Shown here: positions 5,516 through 11,792 of the stretch, one piece after another
Numbering within the stretch: position 1 is the first letter of the stretch
Layout of the letters: each line of letters opens with the position of its first letter
Position numbers and translations under genes: made by a program
Assembly (NCBI GenBank): GCA_958415865.1
Contig: CATYZV010000021.1
Coordinates: forward strand, 1-13,257
Length of the DNA: 13,257 bases
Reading direction: 5' to 3'
Source: an uncultured Selenomonadaceae bacterium
GTDB taxonomy: Bacteria > Bacillota > Negativicutes > Selenomonadales > Selenomonadaceae
Notes under the pieces: generated by a model
Database searches by the model: none
What the model saw: the letters and a program-made list of their open reading frames with translations, nothing else
Told to the model about the DNA's origin: nothing

Positions 5516-7684
5516 TTATGACTGCGCTGCCTGCTTTAGGCTTAGTCCTATGCGGCCGCGCTTGGGATCGACGCTTATGACTTTGACGTTCAGCACATCG
5601 CCTACGGATACAGCATCGAGCGGATGTTTTATTCGCTTATTGCTAAGTTCTGATATGTGTATCAATCCGGCTGTCTTTATGCCGATATCGACGAAGGCTC
5701 CAAAATCGGTGATATTGCGTACAGTGCCGCGCATGATAGAGCCTACTTTTATATCTTCCAATTTGACGATGTTTTGGCGCGTAAGCGGTGCAGGCAGATC
5801 AGAGCGCGGATCGCGGCCGGGCTTGGAAAGTGCATCGAGAATATCGCGGACGGTAGGCAGTCCGGCATTTAATTTCTGGGCTAGTTTTTCAGGCTGGACG
5901 AGTTTCAGCTTTGCTCTGAATATATCGAGCTTGTGCTTATCTTTTAAATCATTAGCAGAGAGTCCGAATTCTGCAAGCAGTTTCTGAGCGAGTTCATACG
6001 ATTCAGGATGGACAGGCGTGTTATCAAGTGCCATATCTCCGCCGCTTATGCGCAGAAATCCGGCGCACTGAGTATAGGCAGCAGGACCTAGGCGGGATAC
6101 TTTGAGCAGCTGGCGGCGGCTGGTAAAGCGGCCGTTGGCTTCGCGATATTTGATGATGTTTTTGGCGACAGTGGCATTGATGCCGGCAATGTGCTTTAAC
6201 AGTGCAGCTGAAGCGGTATTGAGTTCCACGCCTACGTGATTTACTGCGGATTCTATTACATCGTCTAATGCCTGTGCCAGCTCTTTTTGATTGACATCGT
6301 GCTGGTACTGTCCCACACCGATGGCTTTAGGTTCTATTTTCACCAGTTCAGCCAAAGGGTCTTGAATGCGGCGGGCAATAGATATGGCACCGCGGATCGT
6401 TACATCGTAGTCGGGAAATTCTTCAATGCCTAGCGGCGAAGCAGAGTAGACAGAAGCTCCGGCTTCGTTGGTTATCAGGTAGTGCACGTTTAACTTATGC
6501 TCTTTTATCAATGAGGCTGTGAATTCTTCTGTTTCGTACGATGCCGTGCCATTGCCGATAGAAATTAAATCCACGTTGTACTTATTTATATAGTCTAGGA
6601 CTTTTTGCTCTGATTGGCGTTTTGCCTCTTCGCTCATGGTGATGTAGAGCACACCGTGTGCCAGCACTTGTCCCGTGGCATCAACGACAGCCATTTTACA
6701 GCCGGTGCGGTAGCCGGGGTCGAGTCCCATGACGGTATGGCCGGCGAGCGGCGGCTGCAAGAGCAGCTGTTTTAGGTTAGAACCGAAGACTTTGATCGCC
6801 TGCAATTCAGCTGTTTCCGTCAGCTGATTGCGTATTTCGCGTTCTAGTGCCGGAAAAATCAAGCGTTTATAAGCATCGGCAGCGGCATTTTCTATGAATT
6901 CTCTGCCGATGGAATCGTTTTTTATCACTTGGCGGCATATCAGCTGAATATCAGCATCGGCATCGCTTGTCAGCTTGACTTTCAATGCCCCTTTTTTCTC
7001 GCCGCGGTTGATGGCTAAAATGCGGTGAGACGGCAGATGGTGTACCGGCTCGCTATAAGCCTCATACATTGCGAATACCCCTTCGCTGTCGGCAGAGATA
7101 TCTCTTTCTGTCGTCAGCAGAGCAGTGTTCCAAATGCGGCTGCGAAGCCTTGAGCGCAGAGCAGCACTGTCAGAAATCGCTTCCGCGATAATATCACTAG
7201 CACCATTTAGTGCATCCTGTGCTGACGGCACATCTTCTGTGATGTAATCAGCGGCAAGTTCTGCCAGATCTCCGGATTTGAGTTTCTGCTCCGTAATGAT
7301 ATCGGCTAGAGGCTGCAAGCCCTTTTCCTTGGCGATCATTGCGCGTGTGCGTTTTTTCTGTTTGTAAGGCAGGTACAGATCTTCTAATTCCTGCAGTTTT
7401 TCTGCTCTGTCGATAGAGGCAGACAGCTCAGGAGTCATCTTGCCCTGTTCAGTGATGCTGTTTCTGATTTCTTCTTGGCGTTTTAATAAATTGCGCAGCG
7501 AAGCCAGTTTTTCTGCCAGCAGGCGCAGCTGTTCATCTTTCATTTCGCCGGTAGCTTCCTTGCGGTAACGGGCGATGAAAGGAACAGTATTGCCTTCATC
7601 TAGCAGATTGACAGCTGCATCTATCTGAGCCGTTTTTAAGCCTAGTATTTTTGCTAGATAGCTAATTGTATTTTGTTCAAGCAT
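5516..7684 (-). CDS. tex: Tex family RNA-binding transcription accessory protein
   Basis: This 722-residue cytoplasmic protein has the full Tex architecture. The N-terminal helical Tex_N region covers residues 1-190, including NTVPFIARYRKEATG (32-46) and DLYLPYKQKKRTRA (102-115). A YqgF/RNase-H-like domain begins at VMGLDPGYRTGCK (318-330). A helix-hairpin-helix region spans about 490-560 (ALLKHIAGINATVAKNII), and a C-terminal S1 domain runs from about 645 to 717 (GTVRNITDFGAFVDIGIKTA). Tex is a relative of eukaryotic Spt6 that binds nucleic acid through the S1 domain and influences transcription. It is widely conserved, but its exact biochemical role is not settled. The start is ATG with AAAGGAA about 10 nt upstream. 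The cobT-like gene follows after 34 bp on the same strand, suggesting a two-gene transcript with no obvious functional link. Confidence 0.96.
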   Translation of the reverse strand: MLEQNTISYLAKILGLKTAQIDAAVNLLDEGNTVPFIARYRKEATGEMKDEQLRLLAEKLASLRNLLKRQEEIRNSITEQGKMTPELSASIDRAEKLQELEDLYLPYKQKKRTRAMIAKEKGLQPLADIITEQKLKSGDLAELAADYITEDVPSAQDALNGASDIIAEAISDSAALRSRLRSRIWNTALLTTERDISADSEGVFAMYEAYSEPVHHLPSHRILAINRGEKKGALKVKLTSDADADIQLICRQVIKNDSIGREFIENAAADAYKRLIFPALEREIRNQLTETAELQAIKVFGSNLKQLLLQPPLAGHTVMGLDPGYRTGCKMAVVDATGQVLAHGVLYITMSEEAKRQSEQKVLDYINKYNVDLISIGNGTASYETEEFTASLIKEHKLNVHYLITNEAGASVYSASPLGIEEFPDYDVTIRGAISIARRIQDPLAELVKIEPKAIGVGQYQHDVNQKELAQALDDVIESAVNHVGVELNTASAALLKHIAGINATVAKNIIKYREANGRFTSRRQLLKVSRLGPAAYTQCAGFLRISGGDMALDNTPVHPESYELAQKLLAEFGLSANDLKDKHKLDIFRAKLKLVQPEKLAQKLNAGLPTVRDILDALSKPGRDPRSDLPAPLTRQNIVKLEDIKVGSIMRGTVRNITDFGAFVDIGIKTAGLIHISELSNKRIKHPLDAVSVGDVLNVKVISVDPKRGRIGLSLKQAAQS

Positions 7685-7719
7685 TCAGCATAAATTCCTT
7701 TCCGATTTAGTCTGATGTA

Positions 7720-7728
7720 ATTATATCA
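7720..7728 (-). promoter_or_regulatory. tex promoter, extended -10 (TGATATAAT)
   Basis: On the - strand, TGATATAAT is a perfect extended -10 element (TG-N-TATAAT) about 36 bp before the tex ATG. No good -35 box is found at 16-18 bp, which an extended -10 can tolerate. A second TATAAT lies just upstream (7731-7736). The element is back-to-back with the metA promoter. Confidence 0.55.
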
Positions 7729-7756
7729 TAATTATATGAAAGCTGGGATTCCTTAA

Positions 7757-7785
7757 TTGACGATGATGTGCGCCTATGGTAGAAT
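7757..7785 (+). promoter_or_regulatory. metA promoter (-35 TTGACG, 17 bp, -10 TAGAAT)
   Basis: TTGACG (7757-7762) and TAGAAT (7780-7785) are separated by exactly 17 bp. Transcription would start near 7792, giving a leader of about 74 nt before metA. This is too short for a T-box or a standard SAM riboswitch, and I see no conserved motif of either. Confidence 0.75.
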
Positions 7786-7808
7786 AACAACAACGAAGAT
7801 GTTAAAAT

Positions 7809-7844
7809 GCTCCCTTGAACAGCGATTTAAAGGGAGCTTTGTTG
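7809..7844 (+). promoter_or_regulatory. Leader hairpin before metA, possible attenuator
   Basis: GCTCCCTT (7809-7816) pairs perfectly with AAGGGAGC (7830-7837) around a 13-nt loop and is followed by TTTGTTGT. The hairpin lies wholly in the predicted metA leader, upstream of the Shine-Dalgarno sequence (7852-7858). The tail is only weakly U-rich, so it may be a leaky terminator, an attenuator or a stability element. A 20-codon open frame (7799-7861) runs through it but has no clear ribosome-binding site. Confidence 0.4.
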
Positions 7845-7865
7845 TAAACTTGAGAGGGTGAGCTT

Positions 7866-8855
7866 ATGCCGATAAAGATTCCCAGTGCTCTGCCTGCTGC
7901 CCAGATACTGGAGAGTGAACATATTTTTGTGATGGATGCGGAACGAGCATACAAGCAGGACATCCGTCCTATTCGCATACTGATTTTGAATCTGATGCCT
8001 AACAAGACTGTTACAGAAACGCAGCTGCTGCGGCTCTTGGGCAATACTCCATTGCAGGTGGAAGTCGATTTTATCTATACGGAATCATATCTGCCTAAGC
8101 ACACATCTATTCAGTATTTATCACAATTTTACGGTACGTTTGAGGATGTAAAAGAAAAATTTTACGATGGCTTTATTATAACAGGTGCACCGGTTGAACG
8201 TATGGAATACGAAGATGTAGCTTATTGGAAAGAAGTCTGTGAGATAATGGACTGGAGCCGTGAACACGCTTGGTCTACTTTTCACATCTGCTGGGGTGCA
8301 TATGCAGGGCTGTACCACCACTACGGCATACAGAAGTATTACAAGCGCAAAAAAGTATTCGGCGTTTATAAGCATCATTTAAATGTAGAACACGAAAAAT
8401 TATTCCGCGGCTTTGATGATGAATTCTATGTGCCTCACTCTCGTCATATCGGCTTGAATAGGCAGGAATTAGATGAAGTAAAAGAGCTTCAGGTAATGGC
8501 AGAAGGCGATGCCGGTGTTTACATCGTAGCCAATCGCAAAGAGCGTGAATTTTATATCACCGGTCATGCTGAGTACGATCCGTACAGCCTCAAGAGTGAA
8601 TATGACCGCGATATAAAGGCTGGAATGGATATAGATATTCCGCAGAATTACTATCCTGATGATGACCCTACAAAAGAGCCGATCGTGCGCTGGCGCAGTG
8701 TTGCCAACCTGCTGTTTGCCAACTGGCTCAACTATTACGTATACCAGGAAACGCCGTACGATATCGACAATATGAAAAAGCCGCCGCGTGTCAAGGGCAA
8801 GCTGCCTAAAAGGCATAAATTCATTCAGATAAATGATACGGACTATACTATTTGA
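7866..8855 (+). CDS. metA: Homoserine O-acyltransferase MetA (probably acetyl-CoA-using)
   Basis: This cytoplasmic enzyme acylates the hydroxyl of homoserine, the first dedicated step of methionine synthesis. The 329-residue product is a MetA/HTS-type glutamine-amidotransferase-like protein. The nucleophile Cys142 lies in FHICWGAYAGLYHHYGI, and the His-Glu pair lies in TGHAEYDPYS (His234, Glu236). In this family residue 111 governs donor choice: glutamate is linked to acetyl-CoA and glycine to succinyl-CoA. Here it is Glu111 (TGAPVERMEYEDVAYW), so O-acetylhomoserine is the likely product despite the frequent annotation as succinyltransferase. The start is ATG with GAGAGGG about 7 nt upstream, and the N-terminus MPIKIPSALPA is family-typical. 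The C-terminus is somewhat longer than the usual length of about 305. The gene is preceded by its own promoter and leader and followed after 41 bp by the carboxypeptidase gene. Confidence 0.96.
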   Translation: MPIKIPSALPAAQILESEHIFVMDAERAYKQDIRPIRILILNLMPNKTVTETQLLRLLGNTPLQVEVDFIYTESYLPKHTSIQYLSQFYGTFEDVKEKFYDGFIITGAPVERMEYEDVAYWKEVCEIMDWSREHAWSTFHICWGAYAGLYHHYGIQKYYKRKKVFGVYKHHLNVEHEKLFRGFDDEFYVPHSRHIGLNRQELDEVKELQVMAEGDAGVYIVANRKEREFYITGHAEYDPYSLKSEYDRDIKAGMDIDIPQNYYPDDDPTKEPIVRWRSVANLLFANWLNYYVYQETPYDIDNMKKPPRVKGKLPKRHKFIQINDTDYTI

Positions 8856-8896
8856 GATTGTATTTGATAATATGAAAGGAAGCCGACGATAAATTC

Positions 8897-9757
8897 ATGT
8901 ACCCTATGTATAAACTAAAATTTCTCTCTAAGATTTTTGTGCCTGTCATAGCAGCTGTTATGCTGATGACAAACAATATACCTGTGGCAAATACTGCCCC
9001 GCTGCCGCCTCCTGATACGATAGCGCGCAGTGCCTGCCTGATAGATGCTGACGATAATGGCGTGTTATTCGGCAAGAATGAAGATGAAGTCGTTCCTCCT
9101 GCCAGCACCACCAAGATCATGACAGCTATCATAGCGTTGGAAAGCGGAAAGCTTGACCAGCCGCTCGTCATTACGCAGGAAGCTGTAGATACAGAACCGT
9201 CTTCACTCGGTCTGCACGTAGGCGATCAGATAACAGTGCGCGAAGCTTTGACCGGTATGATGATCGTATCCGGCAATGATGCAGCTGTAGCTATAGCTCA
9301 GACGGTTGCAGGCTCTGTACCGGCTTTTGCTAAGATGATGAACGACAAGGCAAAAGAACTCGGCGCAGTGAATACGAATTTCGTTAATCCCAACGGGCTG
9401 ACAGAGTACAATCATTATTCTACTGCACATGATATGGCTTTGATCGCTTCTTATGCTATGAAGAATCCTGAGTTCCGCCATATCGTCAGCATGAAAGATT
9501 ACAACGTAAAATACATGGACGGACATACACAGTACGTTACGACGACGAACCGCTATTTAAAGAGCGGCTTTCGCGGTGCCAACGGAATCAAAACCGGCTT
9601 CACAAATGCCGCAGGCGACTGCCTGGTAGCTTCAGCTACCAGAGGCAAGAAGACTCTAATCGCTGTATTTTATAATGATGATGACCGTTGGACAGATGCC
9701 CCTGCTTGGCTGGAATACGGTTTTAGCTACTACTCCGGTGAAGAATTGGGAGAATAA
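8897..9757 (+). CDS. Secreted D-Ala-D-Ala carboxypeptidase, short DacF/PBP5-type
   Basis: This penicillin-binding serine peptidase (peptidase S11) removes the terminal D-alanine from peptidoglycan stem peptides outside the cytoplasmic membrane. The 286-residue product begins with a signal peptide (basic start, hydrophobic residues about 8-24, likely cleavage near VANTA). The three active-site motifs are intact: STTK (Ser70-Lys73), SGN (125-127) and KTG (232-234). It ends soon after the catalytic domain, lacking both the PBP5_C beta-rich domain and the C-terminal amphipathic anchor of typical PBP5 proteins, so it may be released or held by the uncleaved leader. The start is ATG at 8897. The Shine-Dalgarno sequence GAAAGGAAG is about 14 nt away, longer than ideal, but no better in-frame start exists. 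It is probably cotranscribed with metA and ends at the terminator at 9778-9820. Confidence 0.93.
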   Translation: MYPMYKLKFLSKIFVPVIAAVMLMTNNIPVANTAPLPPPDTIARSACLIDADDNGVLFGKNEDEVVPPASTTKIMTAIIALESGKLDQPLVITQEAVDTEPSSLGLHVGDQITVREALTGMMIVSGNDAAVAIAQTVAGSVPAFAKMMNDKAKELGAVNTNFVNPNGLTEYNHYSTAHDMALIASYAMKNPEFRHIVSMKDYNVKYMDGHTQYVTTTNRYLKSGFRGANGIKTGFTNAAGDCLVASATRGKKTLIAVFYNDDDRWTDAPAWLEYGFSYYSGEELGE

Positions 9758-9777
9758 AGACTAACAATAAAAAAGAT

Positions 9778-9820
9778 AAAAGGCATCTACCTTTTTCAGT
9801 GGGTAAATGCCTTTTGTTGT
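9778..9820 (+). terminator. Terminator after the metA-carboxypeptidase unit
   Basis: AAAAGGCAT (9778-9786) pairs with ATGCCTTTT (9807-9815), with an additional ACC/GGT inner pairing after a small internal mismatch, and is followed by GTTGT. The downstream T-run is largely part of the stem, so termination may be incomplete. No clear promoter lies between it and the next gene (ATG at 9854), so read-through may drive that gene. Confidence 0.7.
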
Positions 9821-9853
9821 ATGAGCAATAAATAAAGAGGAAGAGATTGAACA

Positions 9854-11665
9854 ATGACCAAAAAATCAAGAGATTTGCAGCTTAAAGGCGAATTGTACGA
9901 TGTATTCGCCGATGATTTGATCGCGATAAGAGATAACGCATACGATATAGTGAGCCAGCTGTCTAGGCTCAGTTCTCTCGATACGCAAAAAGTATTGGAA
10001 TTAGAGCACCGTCTTGTAGGCGGTATAGGAGAAGGCAGTTACATGGTGCCGCCGTTTCGCTGTGATTATGGGATAAATATTTATCTGGGCAAAAATTCTT
10101 TTGTAGACTACAACTGCTGTTTTCTCGATGCAGGTACCATAGATATCGGCGATAACGTCTACATCGGTCCGAACTGCTGCATTTTTACGCCGTGCCATCC
10201 TGTTCATTATAAACTGCGCTGGGATAATATCACAGAATATGCCGCTCCCGTGAAAATCGAATCAGATGTCTATATCGCTGCTGAAACAGTGATAGCTCCG
10301 GGAGTGAAAATAGGTCAAGGAAGTGTTATAGGAGCAGGCTCAGTCGTAACGAAGGATGTACCGCCTCATTCTTTTGCACAAGGCAATCCCTGCCGAGTGA
10401 TACGCCAAATCACAGAACAAGACAAGCAGGCTTTTGCCGATAAGATATTAAATGATAAAGAAAAAGATAGCATCTACAAACAGGAACACGGCTATGTCTA
10501 CGAAGCAATGGACGGTGAAATACGAAAAAAAATCGTAGATGCTACCCATAACGTAGACAGGCTCAATAAAATATCCAATAGCAATATTCAGCTGCGCCGC
10601 GATTTCATCCGTACTTTTATGCCGGCCTTCGGTGAAGGAGCAGTGCTTATGAGTCCCTTCCGCCTCCAGCGCATCGACCATCTGAAGATAGGCACTAATA
10701 GCTATTTAAATTATGACTGTACCATTATCAACAGTGCCATGGTTACTCTGGGAGACAATGTACTTATCGCTCCTAAGGTAGGCATCTACACCATTATACC
10801 CGCACCCGGAATCGAGCAGCGCAGGGAAAAATTAGAACGAGCTTTGCCCGTTACGATTGAAGATAACGTCTGGATAGGAGGCTCAGCCGTTATCTTAGGC
10901 GGTGTTATCATCGGCAAAAATTCCATCATCGGTGCCGGCTCCGTAGTTACTCAGGATGTACCGCCCAACACAATTGCTGTAGGCAATCCCGCCCGCGTAC
11001 TGCGCAGCATAACGGATGAAGACGTAAAGAACTACCGTGAAGAGTATAACAATCAACAGACAGACGGAACTGAAGCAGACAAAATGATGAGCGGTCTCTG
11101 GTATAATGCCATGGACTATACCATGGTAAAACGGCGCGGCGATACAGCCAAAAAAACAGAAGCCTTCAGCCGCCTTACCAGCAGCACAATACAGTATAAA
11201 GACCAAATCGCAAAAGCAATACTTAAATCATATGGAAAAAATGCTAATCTGCTGACACCTTTCACCTGTGATTACGGCGACACCATTAGCATAGGTGCAG
11301 ACTCCGTCGTTAATCACAGTGCCGTTTTTATCGACACGAACGAAATCAGCATCGGAGACCATGTGCTCATCGGGCCAAAAGCAGGACTGTACTGCGCATC
11401 TCACCCATATGATGTAGAAGCACGCAATCAAGGCATAGAATATTCCAAGCCCATAACCATCGGAGACGGCGCATGGCTGGGCGGCAAAGTAACAGTCGTG
11501 CCGGGCGTAAAAATCGGCAGGCACTCCGTGATAGGAGCAGGCTCAGTCGTTACGAAAGACATACCTGATGATGTAGTAGCAGCCGGCGTTCCCTGCAAAG
11601 TTATACGCAAGATAACAGAAGAAGACTATAATCATCCGATTAGGAAAAACACGAAAATCAGATAA
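9854..11665 (+). CDS. Triple-domain left-handed beta-helix (maltose/galactoside-type) O-acetyltransferase
   Basis: The 603-residue protein contains three consecutive complete copies of a MAT/LacA/NodL-like acetyltransferase of about 190-200 residues, at about 1-197, 205-398 and 408-603. Each has a helical Mac-type N-terminal segment (GELYD at 12-16, YVYEAMD at 214-220, LWYNAMD at 415-421), hexapeptide repeats forming a left-handed beta-helix, and the family ending, e.g. VIGAGSVVTKDVP. Single-copy relatives are homotrimers that use acetyl-CoA to acetylate sugar hydroxyls, with active sites between subunits. The catalytic histidine is present in copy 1 (CHPVH, His115) and copy 3 (SHPYD, His517) but replaced in copy 2 (IIPAPG, about Pro316). 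Copies 1 and 3 also share an identical 20-nt stretch (10328-10347 and 11531-11550). No signal peptide is seen, so it is cytoplasmic. The substrate is unknown. The ATG has GAGGAAG about 10 nt upstream. Confidence 0.92.
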   Translation: MTKKSRDLQLKGELYDVFADDLIAIRDNAYDIVSQLSRLSSLDTQKVLELEHRLVGGIGEGSYMVPPFRCDYGINIYLGKNSFVDYNCCFLDAGTIDIGDNVYIGPNCCIFTPCHPVHYKLRWDNITEYAAPVKIESDVYIAAETVIAPGVKIGQGSVIGAGSVVTKDVPPHSFAQGNPCRVIRQITEQDKQAFADKILNDKEKDSIYKQEHGYVYEAMDGEIRKKIVDATHNVDRLNKISNSNIQLRRDFIRTFMPAFGEGAVLMSPFRLQRIDHLKIGTNSYLNYDCTIINSAMVTLGDNVLIAPKVGIYTIIPAPGIEQRREKLERALPVTIEDNVWIGGSAVILGGVIIGKNSIIGAGSVVTQDVPPNTIAVGNPARVLRSITDEDVKNYREEYNNQQTDGTEADKMMSGLWYNAMDYTMVKRRGDTAKKTEAFSRLTSSTIQYKDQIAKAILKSYGKNANLLTPFTCDYGDTISIGADSVVNHSAVFIDTNEISIGDHVLIGPKAGLYCASHPYDVEARNQGIEYSKPITIGDGAWLGGKVTVVPGVKIGRHSVIGAGSVVTKDIPDDVVAAGVPCKVIRKITEEDYNHPIRKNTKIR

Positions 11666-11671
11666 AACATA

Positions 11672-11699
11672 TTTACAAGAACTATTTTTATGGTATATT
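11672..11699 (+). promoter_or_regulatory. Promoter-like boxes before the amidase-like gene
   Basis: TTTACA (11672-11677) and TATATT (11694-11699) are 16 bp apart. Transcription would begin near 11706, directly in front of the hairpin at 11708. No other plausible promoter is visible before the next ATG at 11793. In this AT-rich gap the match may be chance. Confidence 0.3.
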
Positions 11700-11707
11700 T
11701 TTAGACA

Positions 11708-11748
11708 AGACAAAGGTGTCGTATTACGAAGCCTTTGTCTATTTTTTT
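11708..11748 (+). terminator. Strong terminator after the acetyltransferase gene
   Basis: AGACAAAGG (11708-11716) pairs perfectly with CCTTTGTCT (11732-11740). The loop holds a further TCGTA/TACGA pairing, and a seven-T run follows (11742-11748). It is a textbook intrinsic terminator 43 bp beyond the acetyltransferase stop codon. If the promoter-like boxes at 11672-11699 are real, it would instead act as a leader attenuator for the next gene. Confidence 0.88.
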
Positions 11749-11792
11749 GCTTATTTGTATTTAATATTCCAAAGGAAAGGATTTTTGATATT

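Noticed and set aside
5460..5987. A 175-codon + strand frame across the tex-cobT junction
   Set aside because: It is antisense to two intact genes, with no Shine-Dalgarno sequence or recognisable domain.
7791..7865. T-box or SAM riboswitch upstream of metA
   Set aside because: The predicted leader is only about 74 nt and has neither the T-box specifier/antiterminator motif nor SAM aptamer core motifs.
9854..11665. Three separate acetyltransferase genes joined by sequencing error
   Set aside because: The frame is continuous with no stop codons, the linkers are coding-like, and neither inner copy has a Shine-Dalgarno sequence with a good start, so a genuine single polypeptide is the better reading.
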